A stretch of DNA of 64,000 bases. Origin: 3107 sp965216225. GTDB taxonomy: Bacteria > Pseudomonadota > Alphaproteobacteria > Rhodobacterales > Rhodobacteraceae. The notes under the pieces were generated by a model, which had not been told where the DNA came from, made no database searches, and worked only from the letters and a program-made list of their open reading frames with translations. The stretch's first letter is position 1. Each line of letters begins with the position of its first letter. This document shows, piece by piece, positions 8,917 through 17,179 of the stretch. A program made the translations under genes and the position numbers. The stretch covers positions 1 through 64,000 of the forward strand of contig CBDCFF010000027.1 in NCBI GenBank assembly GCA_965216225.1. The letters run 5' to 3'.

Positions 8917-9072
8917 TCAGGCAATGAACGCCGGCAGCCCCGCGAACCAATGGCTCCGGGCGCCGGGGTCTTCAAACCGGGCCTTCATGTCTCCGGCATG
9001 GGGGCCACAGGCGTCCGGCCCGCCATGTTCGAATCGAAGCAGGGTCGCCAGCGCCGGGGAATCATCCGTCAT
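8917..9072 (-). CDS. Small ORF, 51 residues, unknown function
   Basis: An ATG at 9072 with an ACAGG just upstream opens a 51-residue frame beginning MTDDSPALATLLRFEHGG and ending HWFAGLPAFIA. It has no membrane segment or signal peptide and no family I recognise. The composition (aromatic and charged residues, codons like its neighbours) and the tidy fit between pncA and trhO suggest it is real. It diverges from pncA and is followed by trhO on the same strand, so it could be the first gene of a trhO-pyrF operon. Expression is not shown. Confidence 0.5.
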   Translation of the reverse strand: MTDDSPALATLLRFEHGGPDACGPHAGDMKARFEDPGARSHWFAGLPAFIA

Positions 9073-9165
9073 TACCTGTCATAAGTACATATTTGTCGTT
9101 TGCGCAATCCTGTCTTGACCCTTCGGGCAATCTGGCGCAACCCTTGCCCGGACAAGGAGAGTGCG

Positions 9166-9768
9166 ATGGCCGACAAACCCCGGACCCTGATCGTGATTGA
9201 TGTTCAGAATGACTTCTGCCCCGGCGGCGCGCTGGCGGTGCCCGAAGGCGATGCGATTGTCGCCGGCGTCAATGCGCGGATGGCGGAGTTCGATGCGGTG
9301 ATCCTGACGCAGGACTGGCATCCGGGCGATCACTCCTCTTTTGCATCGCAACATGGCGGGCTGAACCCGTTCGAGGCGACCGCGATGCCTTACGGTCCGC
9401 AGGTGCTCTGGCCCGACCATTGCGTGCAGGGGACGGACGGGGCGGCGTTTCATCGGGGCCTCGACACCACCCGCGCCGATCTGATCATCCGCAAGGGGTT
9501 TCGCGCCGCCATCGACAGCTATTCGGCCTTTTTCGAGAACGACCACCAAACGCCCACCGGGCTGGAGGGCTATTTGCGCACCAGGGGGGTCGAGCGGCTG
9601 ACCATGGTCGGCCTTGCCACCGATTTCTGCGTGAATTTTTCCGCGCTGGACGCGGCAGGGCTGGGCTTTGACGTGACGGTCGATCTGTCACTGTGCCGGG
9701 CCATCGACCTTGATGGTTCGCTGGCCGCCGCGCTGGAGGGGATGAAGGATGCCGGTGTCGCAGTCTGA
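9166..9768 (+). CDS. pncA: Nicotinamidase
   Basis: Hydrolyses nicotinamide to nicotinate in NAD salvage. The 200-residue isochorismatase-fold protein shows Asp12 (LIVIDVQNDFCPGG), Lys110 and Cys155 (LATDFCVNF) as catalytic triad, and the metal ligands Asp50, His52 and His85 (TQDWHPGDH, WPDHC). The ATG at 9166 follows a good AAGGAGA (9154-9160); an upstream in-frame start at 9100 adds unconserved residues. pncB follows 41 bp downstream, so the two steps from nicotinamide to NaMN are probably co-transcribed. Confidence 0.95.
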   Translation: MADKPRTLIVIDVQNDFCPGGALAVPEGDAIVAGVNARMAEFDAVILTQDWHPGDHSSFASQHGGLNPFEATAMPYGPQVLWPDHCVQGTDGAAFHRGLDTTRADLIIRKGFRAAIDSYSAFFENDHQTPTGLEGYLRTRGVERLTMVGLATDFCVNFSALDAAGLGFDVTVDLSLCRAIDLDGSLAAALEGMKDAGVAV

Positions 9769-9809
9769 AACAGCCGTCATGCCGACCGGGCAACGGGAGG
9801 GAGGCCACC

Positions 9810-11099
9810 ATGGTCGATATTGCCACGCGCGTCTATGACCACAACTGGAAGATCGACCCGATCATCCGGTCGCTGATCGACACGGATTTCTACAAGCTGC
9901 TGATGTGCCAGTCGGTGTTTCGCAACCGGCCCGATGCGCAGGTGGCGTTCAGCCTGATCAACCGGACGGCCTCGGTGCCGCTGGCGCGGTTGATTGACGA
10001 GGGCGAACTCAGGGAACAGCTTGACCATATCCGTTCGCTCTCGCTTGCGAACGGAGAGAGCACCTGGCTGCGCGGGAACATGTTTTACGGCAAGCGGCAG
10101 ATGTTCCGGCACGATTTCATGGAGTGGTTCGAGACCCTGCGTTTGCCGCCCTATCATCTGGAGCGGGTGGGCGATCAGTATGAACTGACCTTCGAGGGCG
10201 CCTGGCCCGGAGTCATGCTGTGGGAGGTGCCGGCGCTTTCGGTGCTGATGGAACTGCGCAGCCGGGCGGTGCTGAACACGATGGGCCGGTTCGAATTGCA
10301 GGTGCTTTATGCCAGGGCGATGACCAAACTATGGGAAAAGGTCGGGCATCTGCGCGGCACCGGCGCGCGCATCGCCGATTTCGGCACCCGGCGGCGGCAT
10401 TCCTATTTGTGGCAGGACTGGTGCGTGCAGGCGATGATCGAGGGGCTGGGCAGCAGTTTCGTCGGCACCTCGAACTGCCTGATCGCGATGAAGAGGGATA
10501 TTGAGGCGATCGGCACCAATGCCCATGAACTGCCCATGGTTTACGCCGCCATGGCAGAGACCGACGAAGCCCTGACGAGGGCGCCTTATGACGTGCTGTC
10601 GGACTGGCATGACGAACATGACGGCAATCTGCGCATCATCCTGCCCGATACCTATGGCACCGGGGGGTTTCTGAAAAACGCCCCTGACTGGCTGGCCGGC
10701 TGGACCGGCATCCGGATCGACTCGGGCGATCCGGTCAGGGGGGCGGAGACCGCGCTTCGCTGGTGGCAGGAGCGTGGCGAAGACCCGCGGCAAAAGCTGG
10801 TCATCTTTTCGGACGGGCTGGATGCGGACAGAATTGTCGAGTTGCAGAACCGGTTCAGCGGGCGGACGAAGGTAAGTTTCGGCTGGGGCACGCTGCTGAC
10901 CAATGATTTTCGCGATCTGGTTGCCGAAAACCGTCTGATGCCGTTTTCCCTGGTCTGCAAGGCAGTGTCCGCAAATGGCCGCCCGACAGTGAAGCTCAGC
11001 GACAACCCGGAAAAGGCGATGGGTCCGAAAGACGAGATCGCGCGCTACAAGCGCCTCTTCGGCGTCGGCAGGCAGGAGCGGCTGGCGGTGACGGTTTGA
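9810..11099 (+). CDS. pncB: Nicotinate phosphoribosyltransferase
   Basis: Uses the nicotinate made by PncA with PRPP and ATP to form nicotinate mononucleotide. The 429-residue protein has the family start (SLIDTDFYKLLMCQ), the central FGTRRRHS around the phosphorylatable His, GTSNCLIA, and the C-terminal IRIDSGDP and IFSDGLD segments. A GGGAGG lies 8-13 bp before the ATG. A symmetric hairpin separates it from the convergent map gene. Full length, no anomalies. Confidence 0.96.
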   Translation: MVDIATRVYDHNWKIDPIIRSLIDTDFYKLLMCQSVFRNRPDAQVAFSLINRTASVPLARLIDEGELREQLDHIRSLSLANGESTWLRGNMFYGKRQMFRHDFMEWFETLRLPPYHLERVGDQYELTFEGAWPGVMLWEVPALSVLMELRSRAVLNTMGRFELQVLYARAMTKLWEKVGHLRGTGARIADFGTRRRHSYLWQDWCVQAMIEGLGSSFVGTSNCLIAMKRDIEAIGTNAHELPMVYAAMAETDEALTRAPYDVLSDWHDEHDGNLRIILPDTYGTGGFLKNAPDWLAGWTGIRIDSGDPVRGAETALRWWQERGEDPRQKLVIFSDGLDADRIVELQNRFSGRTKVSFGWGTLLTNDFRDLVAENRLMPFSLVCKAVSANGRPTVKLSDNPEKAMGPKDEIARYKRLFGVGRQERLAVTV

Positions 11100-11135
11100 C
11101 GGGCTTGACGGGTCTGGCCCCGGCTTTGGCGCGTC

Positions 11136-11154
11136 CGGTTTCACCCTGAAACCG
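11136..11154. terminator. Hairpin between convergent pncB and map
   Basis: A perfect 8-bp stem, cggtttca and tgaaaccg, around a 3-nt loop in the 68-bp gap between two convergent stop codons. No U-run follows on either strand, so it may work only weakly or with Rho. Confidence 0.5.
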
Positions 11155-11167
11155 CGCAACGCCCCGA

Positions 11168-12001
11168 TCATTCACCGGATGCGGGGGCCGAACGGCCACA
11201 GGTCGGGTGAAATCTGTCCGCCGGCGACAGGGTGAAAATCTCGCAACCATCGGCGGTGACGCCGACCGAGTGTTCAAACTGGGCCGAGAGCGACTTGTCA
11301 CGGGTAACGGCTGTCCAGTCGTCGGACAGGGTTCTGGTTTCGGGACGGCCCAGATTGATCATCGGTTCGATGGTGAAGAACATGCCTTCTTCCAGAACCG
11401 GGCCGGTGTTTTCGCGGCCGTAATGCAGCACGTTGGGCGGCGCGTGGAAGTCGCGCCCGATCCCGTGACCGCAGAAATCGCGGACCACGGACATGCGGCG
11501 GGATTCGGCAAAACGCTGAATGGCGCGACCAATATCGCCGAAAGTGTTGCCGGACCTTGCCGCCCTGATGCCTTCGAACAGCGCATCGTGGGTGATCTGG
11601 ATCAGGCGTTCGGCCTTGCGGCGCGGCCTGCCCGCCACATACATGCGCGAGGTGTCGCCATACCAGCCGTTCACGATGACGGTAACGTCGATATTCAGAA
11701 TGTCGCCGTCCTTCAGCTTCTTGTCGCCGGGGATGCCGTGGCAGACCACATGATTGACCGAGATGCACGACGCATGGCGATAGCCCTTGTAGCCGATGGT
11801 GGCCGAGGTCGCGCCCGCATCATCAATCATCCTTTCGATCGCGGCATCCAGTTCGCCGGTGGTGATGCCGGGCTGCACCATCGGGGCGACGGCATCGAGA
11901 ATCCCGGCGGTCAGACGGCCAGCCGCACGCATACCCACAAAATCCGCAGGTTCATGAAGGTGAATGCCGTCTCTGGTAATGCGGCTGCGGGTGTCGCCCA
12001 C
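11168..12001 (-). CDS. map: Methionine aminopeptidase, type I
   Basis: Removes the initiator Met from nascent proteins. All five metal ligands are visible: two Asp (NIDVTVIVNGWYGDTSRM), His (FCGHGIGRDFH), Glu (FFTIEPM) and Glu (QFEHSV). The GTG at 12001 is preferred as start: GGAGA sits 6 bp upstream and the 277-residue product matches the family. The ATG at 12106 would lie inside sfsA and add an unconserved tail. sfsA is immediately upstream, a common alphaproteobacterial arrangement. Confidence 0.93.
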   Translation of the reverse strand: MGDTRSRITRDGIHLHEPADFVGMRAAGRLTAGILDAVAPMVQPGITTGELDAAIERMIDDAGATSATIGYKGYRHASCISVNHVVCHGIPGDKKLKDGDILNIDVTVIVNGWYGDTSRMYVAGRPRRKAERLIQITHDALFEGIRAARSGNTFGDIGRAIQRFAESRRMSVVRDFCGHGIGRDFHAPPNVLHYGRENTGPVLEEGMFFTIEPMINLGRPETRTLSDDWTAVTRDKSLSAQFEHSVGVTADGCEIFTLSPADRFHPTCGRSAPASGE

Positions 12002-12066
12002 GGCGGGTCTCCGGTTGTCCTGTTCCGGGACTGGATAATGCAGCCCGACCGAAGTTGCCAGAGGGG

Positions 12067-12777
12067 CTATGGCGTTGCGTGAAACGGCAGGGGCGGGCCG
12101 GGCCACACTCCTTCGGGGGTGATCCTGGCGCCAAGGGCCATCACCTCGACCCCGGCCTGTCGAGCCCGCGCCATGGCGGCGGCATAGTCGGGATCAATGT
12201 CTGCCGCAACGCTCACCCGCTCTGCATCCGTGCGTTGAACGAAATAAAGCAGCACGGCGCGGCGCCCCTGCGCGACCATCCCTGCCAGTTCGTCCAGATG
12301 CCTTGCCCCGCGTCGGGTCACGCTGTCCGGAAATTCCGACAGGCCGGGTTGCCGCGACAGGGTGACGCTTTTGACCTCGACATAACACTCGGGCAGACCA
12401 TCGCCGGACAGCAGAAAGTCGATCCGGCTTTTCAGCCCGTATTTCACTTCCGGCCGCACGGCGGGATAGAGGTTCAGGCCCTCGACCCGGCGCTGCATCA
12501 ATGCGGTGCGCAGGGTGCGGTTGGGGACGGATGTATCGACGCCGGTGAAATGCCCGTTTTCATATTCCACCAGCCGCCAGCCGAATTTCAGCTTCTTCTT
12601 CGGGTCGTCGGTGGGTTCCAGCCAGCAGCGCGCGCCGGGTTCCGCCAGCCCCATCATGGAGCCGGGATTGGCGCAATGGGCGGTGATCGCGGCACCGTCG
12701 GACAGTTCCATATCCGCCAGAAAGCGTTTGTACCGGCGGATCAGCGTCGCGGGAATCAGGGGGGTTTGAAAGCGCAT
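12067..12777 (-). CDS. sfsA: SfsA family DNA-binding/nuclease-like protein
   Basis: A 236-residue SfsA protein, first described as a sugar-fermentation stimulation factor that binds DNA; its fold is nuclease-like. Family blocks are RYKRFLADMEL, AHCANPGSM, RIDFLLSG...CYVEVKSVTL and RGARHLDELAGM. The YVEVKS acid-Lys pair matches a PD-(D/E)XK-like site. It ends 65 bp before the map start. Full length. Confidence 0.93.
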   Translation of the reverse strand: MRFQTPLIPATLIRRYKRFLADMELSDGAAITAHCANPGSMMGLAEPGARCWLEPTDDPKKKLKFGWRLVEYENGHFTGVDTSVPNRTLRTALMQRRVEGLNLYPAVRPEVKYGLKSRIDFLLSGDGLPECYVEVKSVTLSRQPGLSEFPDSVTRRGARHLDELAGMVAQGRRAVLLYFVQRTDAERVSVAADIDPDYAAAMARARQAGVEVMALGARITPEGVWPGPPLPFHATP

Positions 12778-12821
12778 GGCCGACGCCTATACTGGCAGGA
12801 GCGTGACCACAACAGGGCGAA

Positions 12822-12950
12822 ATGCCGGATATGCCGAACCCGACTGCCGCCATGCCCGTGATCGGGGACGAGGTTCTCTCGGGCCGTACCCGGACGCCAA
12901 CATGCACCATCTGGCGCAGAGCCTGACCCGACTTGGCGGGATGATCCCGC
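12822..12950 (+). pseudogene. Molybdopterin-binding (CinA/MoaB-like) protein, broken
   Basis: The first frame reads MPNPTAAMPVIGDEVLSGRT, and a +1 frame carries on as DANMHHLAQSLTRLGG, the start of the competence-damage/molybdopterin-binding family. One base, probably a G in the CCGG run near 12896, is missing. After ~45 residues the similarity ends and nothing of the remaining ~200 residues is seen. The gene diverges from sfsA, where an intact homologue often sits in Rhodobacterales (from memory of that gene order). Confidence 0.8.
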
Positions 12951-13243
12951 CCGACGCCGCGCTGCATGAAACATGCGGGGCGACGGCGGCAGGCGGCTGT
13001 TGCGGGTCCGTCAGGGGGCGCCAATCGACCACAGGTTGCGGTATCGGCGCGTTCGGCCCTTGGTGAATGGTTCGCAATATCCTAAAGTGCCCGATGACTG
13101 GTTCGGGACCGGAGGCGGAACCGGGCTTTGCCCTGGGTCCGGCAGGCCCGGCGCGGGATTGGGGGGGCGACGCCCACCCCTGGATGGCGTATCGGAGGCG
13201 GAACGTGTCACCCGGCGCGTTCCGTCAGGCGGTTGAATGCGGA
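12951..13243. other. Gap between the broken gene and the OmpA-family gene
   Basis: No recognisable gene, RNA or IS. Open frames here are short and Gly/Pro-rich. It presumably holds decayed remains of the molybdopterin-binding gene and the promoter of the OmpA-family gene. Confidence 0.5.
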
Positions 13244-14227
13244 GTGGCGTGCGGTTTGTCGAAGCGAGCAACATTCAGCACATTGGCGGCTGTGTCTTTA
13301 CTGGCGCCGGAGTCCGGGGGGGCGATGCCGCTCGAACTGCCAGCCATGGCGGTGACATCTGCGGAGCACACCGAATCGCCGGGCAGCTATGACATGCCCG
13401 TTGGCCCGTGGCGGGACGGCAGGATTGAAACCCTGACCGCAGAGGGGCAGGTTTCCCAGACCGTCCTGAAACTGCCCGGCATTGGCTGGACCACGTTGCA
13501 GATTCTGGCCCCGTTGCGGGATCAGCTAAGCGCGCAGGGCTTCCGGATCCGGTTTGAATGCGCGGATCGGGTCTGCGGCGGATTCGATTTCCGGTTCGCA
13601 ACGCGGATCGCATCGGAGCCCGAAATGCACGTGGACCTGGGAGACTATCGTTTCCTGTCGGCAACACGCGGCGAGGGGGGTGAAGCCGAGGCTGTCAGCG
13701 TGGTCGTCAGCCGATCCCTGCAAACCGGTTTCGTACAGGTTCTGCATGTGTCCCCGGCGGATTCCCACACGGCTGAACCGACGGCGCCCATCAATTCGCC
13801 GGAACCGGCGCCGGCATCGGAACCGGAACCCGTCCCGCCGGTTTCCGGGAACGCCCTTGCGCAGGCCCTGGAGCAGAACGGTTTTGCGGTGCTTGACGAT
13901 CTGCGCTTTGCCACCGGGTCGGCGGACCTGCAAAATGTGGAATTGGGCTCTCTGCGGGAACTGGCGGGTTATCTGAATGCCAACCCCGGCTACAGGGTTG
14001 CACTGGTTGGCCACACGGATGCCAGGGGACCGCTGGAAGACAATATCGCCCTGTCCCGGCGACGTGCGGCGTCGGTCCGCGACTGGCTGGCAAGGGAACA
14101 TGGCGTGCAGGGCGAACAGGTCAGGGCGGAAGGGGTGGGTTATCTCGCGCCACGCGCAACCAATCTGACCGAGGAAGGCCGGACCCTGAATCGCAGGGTC
14201 GAGGTCGTTCTGACCTCGACCGAATGA
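13244..14227 (+). CDS. OmpA-family outer membrane/peptidoglycan-binding protein
   Basis: The N-terminus has a short hydrophobic stretch (TFSTLAAVSLLAPESGGA) that may be a signal peptide, then a domain of unknown type, a Pro/Glu-rich linker (about residues 180-205) and a C-terminal OmpA domain with FATGSADLQ, GHTDARG and LSRRRAASVRDWL, which binds peptidoglycan. The start is uncertain: GTG 13244 or TTG 13256 both give the signal-like segment; the ATG at 13067 would put ~60 unlikely residues in front. At 327 residues it suits a periplasmic cell-wall anchor. Confidence 0.8.
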   Translation: MACGLSKRATFSTLAAVSLLAPESGGAMPLELPAMAVTSAEHTESPGSYDMPVGPWRDGRIETLTAEGQVSQTVLKLPGIGWTTLQILAPLRDQLSAQGFRIRFECADRVCGGFDFRFATRIASEPEMHVDLGDYRFLSATRGEGGEAEAVSVVVSRSLQTGFVQVLHVSPADSHTAEPTAPINSPEPAPASEPEPVPPVSGNALAQALEQNGFAVLDDLRFATGSADLQNVELGSLRELAGYLNANPGYRVALVGHTDARGPLEDNIALSRRRAASVRDWLAREHGVQGEQVRAEGVGYLAPRATNLTEEGRTLNRRVEVVLTSTE

Positions 14228-14315
14228 AGATTTCACGAAGTCCGCAGCGCCGCGCGCCCGCGCCGCCGGACCGGCCCTTGCCAATCGTGCGCGTTTCGGT
14301 TGCACGGGCGGCATT

Positions 14316-14332
14316 TTCCAATAGATTTGGAA
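14316..14332. promoter_or_regulatory. Palindrome upstream of mbfA, possible iron-response operator
   Basis: TTCCAA-tagat-TTGGAA is a perfect inverted repeat ending 22 bp before the mbfA ATG. mbfA is controlled by Irr in rhizobia. This palindrome could be an Irr or other dimeric-repressor site, but it does not match the usual iron-control element well. Confidence 0.4.
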
Positions 14333-14354
14333 CCATTCTGGACAGGAGGTTCCG

Positions 14355-15332
14355 ATGATCCCCGGCATATTCCACCGGCACCGTTTTTCCGATCTGAACG
14401 AACAGGAGATCATGGCCCTCGCCATCTCTTCGGAGGAGGATGATGCGCGGATTTACCGGACCTATGCCCAGCGTCTGCGGCACACCTTCCCGGCTTCGGC
14501 AGCCGTATTCGACGGCATGGCCGCAGAGGAGGACGGGCATCACCGGCAACTTATCGACCTGCACAGGAAACGGTTCGGCGATGTGATCCCGCTGATCCGG
14601 CGGGAACATGTCTCGGGCTTTTATGCGCGCCGGCCCGTGTGGCTCATGGAAAATCTCGGGCTGGAGCGGATGCGGGGCGAAGCCGCGCGGATGGAGCACG
14701 ATGCCCATGCCTTCTATACCAGGGCGGCGCGAACGACACGGGATGCCGAGACCCGCCGACTGCTGAACGAACTCGCCGCCGCAGAGGCGGGGCACCAGAA
14801 GTCCGCGAATGCGCTGGAACAGGAACATCTGACCGACCGGGCGCGCAGCGACGAGGATCATGCGGCGCGGCGGCAATTCGTGCTGACCTGGGCGCAGCCG
14901 GGGCTGGCCGGGCTCATGGACGGTTCCGTTTCCACCCTCGCCCCCATCTTTGCCACCGCATTCGCAACGGGCGACACCCGGACGACCTTTCTGGTGGGCC
15001 TTGCCGCCTCTGTCGGGGCGGGTATTTCCATGGGCTTTACCGAGGCAGCGTCGGATGACGGCGAATTGTCCGGGCGCGGCTCTCCGGTCAAACGGGGGTT
15101 TGCTTCCGGGATCATGACCGCAATCGGGGGGCTGGGTCATGCGCTGCCCTATCTGATTTCGGATTTCCGGACCGCCACGATAACGGCGATCATTGTTGTC
15201 TTCATCGAACTCTGGGCGATTGTCTGGATCCAGAACCGGTTCATGGAAACGCCTTTTCTGCGCGCGACCTTTCAGGTGGTTCTGGGCGGCGCACTGGTCT
15301 TTGCGGCAGGCATTCTGATCGGCGGAGGGTAG
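14355..15332 (+). CDS. mbfA: Membrane-bound ferritin-like iron exporter MbfA
   Basis: A 325-residue fusion of an N-terminal ferritin-like di-iron domain (about 1-160; ISSEEDDARIYRTYA, AAEEDGHHRQL, RMEHDAHAFY, AAAEAGHQKS carry the Glu and His ligands) and a C-terminal VIT1/CCC1-type membrane domain (about 175-325; PGLAGLMDGSVSTLAP and three to four further helices). In Bradyrhizobium and Agrobacterium MbfA exports iron and protects against peroxide. AGGAGG lies just before the ATG. The stop codon TAG is directly followed by an IS481 end, so the insertion stopped just short of breaking the gene. Confidence 0.93.
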   Translation: MIPGIFHRHRFSDLNEQEIMALAISSEEDDARIYRTYAQRLRHTFPASAAVFDGMAAEEDGHHRQLIDLHRKRFGDVIPLIRREHVSGFYARRPVWLMENLGLERMRGEAARMEHDAHAFYTRAARTTRDAETRRLLNELAAAEAGHQKSANALEQEHLTDRARSDEDHAARRQFVLTWAQPGLAGLMDGSVSTLAPIFATAFATGDTRTTFLVGLAASVGAGISMGFTEAASDDGELSGRGSPVKRGFASGIMTAIGGLGHALPYLISDFRTATITAIIVVFIELWAIVWIQNRFMETPFLRATFQVVLGGALVFAAGILIGGG

Positions 15333-15333
15333 T

Positions 15334-15453
15334 TGTTCCATCCCGGACGATCAGATAGACCCTCGCCGTTCTGGCCTGTTCATGGCAAGATCGATCCTGC
15401 GTGAGGTTCGGGACGGGGGCAAGACATGCTGATTTCGTTGCACCAGCAGGCGA
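15334..15453 (+). mobile_element. IS481-B left-end remnant
   Basis: Starts with TGTTCCATCCCGG one base after the mbfA stop codon and matches the left ends at 32428 and 38009, including the first transposase codons (MLISLHQQA from 15426). It is cut off after ~120 bp. The left flank ggtagt resembles the CTAG target of the other copies. Confidence 0.85.
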
Positions 15454-15528
15454 TGTGGTCTTGTCACGCATCCATGCGGATTTTCGGGGGCAGCGGCAGC
15501 ATACGGAAGTCGTGTGAGCCATTGAAAA

Positions 15529-15545
15529 ATACCAAATGTTGGTAT
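15529..15545. promoter_or_regulatory. Palindromic operator of parDE
   Basis: ATACCAA-atg-TTGGTAT is a perfect 17-bp inverted repeat, 25 bp before the parD start. ParD-type antitoxins bind such sites to repress their own operon, so this is a likely autoregulatory operator. Confidence 0.65.
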
Positions 15546-15569
15546 AAATCAGTTCTCAGGAGGTACATC

Positions 15570-15815
15570 ATGGCAAAAAACACATCCATGTCATTGGGCG
15601 GCCACTTCGCCAGCTTCATTGACGCGCAGGTGCAGACTGGCCGCTATGGGTCGGCAAGCGACGTTGTGCGGGCTGGCCTTCGCCTTCTTGAAGAGCATGA
15701 AACCAGGGTGAGGGCCTTGCAGGATGCGTTGATCGCGGGCGAACAATCAGGCGAGCCGCGCCCATTCGACAGCAATGCCTTCCTGAAGCGGATGCACGAG
15801 AAGCATGTCCGCTGA
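15570..15815 (+). CDS. parD: ParD-family antitoxin
   Basis: An 81-residue type II antitoxin with an N-terminal ribbon-helix-helix (MSLGGHFASFIDAQVQTGRY, then GSASDVVRAGLRLLEEHE), which binds DNA as a dimer, and a C-terminal tail that neutralises ParE. CAGGAGG (15557-15563) supports the ATG at 15570. It overlaps parE by 11 bp, the usual coupling. It sits between an IS481 scrap and an IS256 fragment, and such pairs often survive in IS-rich DNA because losing them is harmful. Confidence 0.93.
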   Translation: MAKNTSMSLGGHFASFIDAQVQTGRYGSASDVVRAGLRLLEEHETRVRALQDALIAGEQSGEPRPFDSNAFLKRMHEKHVR

Positions 15816-16104
15816 CATGGCCGCATACCGGCTGTCGCCACTTGCAGAAAGCGATCTGGAAGACATCTGGTTTTACACGCTTGAGCGGTGGTCGGTGTCG
15901 CAAGCCGACAGCTATCATGCCGGTATCATCGCGGCCATCGAGAAACTGGCGTCAGGTGAGCGCCATGGCCGCAGCGCGGATGTGCGTGACGATTATCTGA
16001 AATATCCGGTGGGTCGGCACTTTGTGTTCTTTCGTGCGGCGGATGTCGGGATTGATGTGATGCGCATTCTGCATCAGAGCATGGATGTAGAGCGGCATTT
16101 GTAG
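15805..16104 (+). CDS. parE: ParE-family toxin
   Basis: A 99-residue RelE/ParE-fold toxin. Typical ParE blocks are visible: YRLSPLAESDLEDIWFYTLE at the start, then RSADVRDDYLKYPVGRHFVF and IDVMRILHQSMD. ParE toxins inhibit DNA gyrase. ATG 15805 overlaps parD; ATG 15817 (MAAYRL) is an alternative start. It appears intact, so the antitoxin should be required. Confidence 0.93.
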   Translation: MSADMAAYRLSPLAESDLEDIWFYTLERWSVSQADSYHAGIIAAIEKLASGERHGRSADVRDDYLKYPVGRHFVFFRAADVGIDVMRILHQSMDVERHL

Positions 16105-16116
16105 ATGGAGGCTTGA

Positions 16117-16237
16117 ATGACCGGTTATGATGATGAATTGCCCGCAGACCCGGAGGAAGCGGTTGTTTTTTCAGAGGCGGGGTTTCATGCAGATATGGAA
16201 ATGCAGATTGATAGCAGGCATATCGACGATCCTGCGC
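16117..16237 (+). pseudogene. Truncated ORF downstream of parDE
   Basis: An ATG at 16117 after GGAGG opens an acidic frame (MTGYDDELPADPEEAVVF...) of ~40 native residues that then enters an IS256 end at 16238. I do not recognise the family. It was probably a third gene in the parDE transcription unit, cut by the IS256. Confidence 0.45.
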
Positions 16238-16497
16238 GGGAGTGTCCTGAATTCTGTGTATGTGTCCCGGTCCATGGGGGTTTCAAATACAGTCACGCAT
16301 TGAAGCGCTCGTCGAACATAATAGCGAACTGGTTGCGGGCTGCAAACCATTCCCGAACATTCCTGCCGCCTTTCTCGAAGTTGCGGATGGCCAGATAGAT
16401 CAGCTTTGTTGCGGCCTGATCGGTCGGGAACGATCCGCGGGTCTTGATTGATTTGCGGATCACCCGGTTCAGGCTCTCGATGGCGTTGGTGGTGTAG
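16238..16497 (-). mobile_element. IS256-A fragment (transposase C-terminal end)
   Basis: Starts with the right-end tip GGGAGTGTCCTGAATTC and encodes, on the minus strand, the last ~65 residues of the IS256 transposase (TTNAIESLNRVIRKSIKTRG to FDERFNA). It is cut at 16497 by an IS5 remnant. The same 259 bp occur again at 16687. Confidence 0.92.
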
Positions 16498-16686
16498 GCT
16501 CAGTCCTCATAGCCAGAATATGACGGTTGCAGCGATGTATATGGCGGATTTGAATACGTGTGCGCATCGGTCATAGCGCATCGCGATGCGCCTCCAATCC
16601 TTGAGTTTTGCGAACAGGTTTTCGACCTTGTGCCGCCTCTTGTAGGTTTCGGCGCAGTGGGGGATGGTTTTGTTGCGGTTTTTCCT
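16498..16686 (-). mobile_element. IS5 (IS427-type) OrfB 3' remnant
   Basis: Matches the 3' ends at 38360 and 40366 (terminal GGCTCAG..CTCATAGCCAGAATATGAC) and encodes part of the C-terminus (HKVENLFAKLKDWRRIAMRY). It is cut at 16686 by another IS256 end. Confidence 0.88.
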
Positions 16687-17179
16687 GGGAGTGTCCTGAA
16701 TTCTGTGTATCTGTCCCGGACCATGGGGGTTTCAAATACAGTCACGCATTGAAGCGCTCGTCGAACATAATAGCGAACTGGTTGCGGGCTGCAAACCATT
16801 CCCGAACATTCCTGCCGCCTTTCTCGAAGTTGCGGATGGCCAGATAGATCAGCTTTGTTGCGGCCTGATCGGTCGGGAACGATCCGCGGGTCTTGATTGA
16901 TTTGCGGATCACCCGGTTCAGGCTCTCGATGGCGTTGGTGGTGTAGATGATCTTTCGGATCGCCGGATCGAAGGCGAAGAACGGGATTACTTCCTGCCAT
17001 GCCCGTCGCCAGGCCGGGGCGATGGAGGCGTATTTACCGGCCCATTTTTTCTCGAACGCGTCCAGTTCATCGGCGGCCTGATCGGCGGTGGCGGCGCTGT
17101 AAATCCGGCGCAGATCGGCGGCCACTGCCTTGCGGTCTTTCCACGAGCAGAAGTTCAGGGAGTGGCGCACCAGGTGGAC
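16687..17179 (-). mobile_element. IS256-A fragment (C-terminal third)
   Basis: Right-end tip GGGAGTGTCC at 16687, then the C-terminal ~150 residues of the mutator-type transposase on the minus strand (VHLVRHSLNFCS to FDERFNA, coding 16742-17176). It is cut at 17179 by an IS3-family fragment. Together with 16238-16497 it forms a 259-bp direct repeat around the IS5 remnant. Confidence 0.92.

Noticed and set aside
7883..9118. 411-residue plus-strand frame opposite trhO
   Set aside because: The minus strand carries a well-conserved TrhO with its rhodanese Cys; the plus frame has no recognisable motif.
12002..12106. Longer N-terminus for methionine aminopeptidase starting at the ATG 12106
   Set aside because: It would overlap sfsA by 40 bp and add unconserved residues; GTG 12001 has a better ribosome-binding site.
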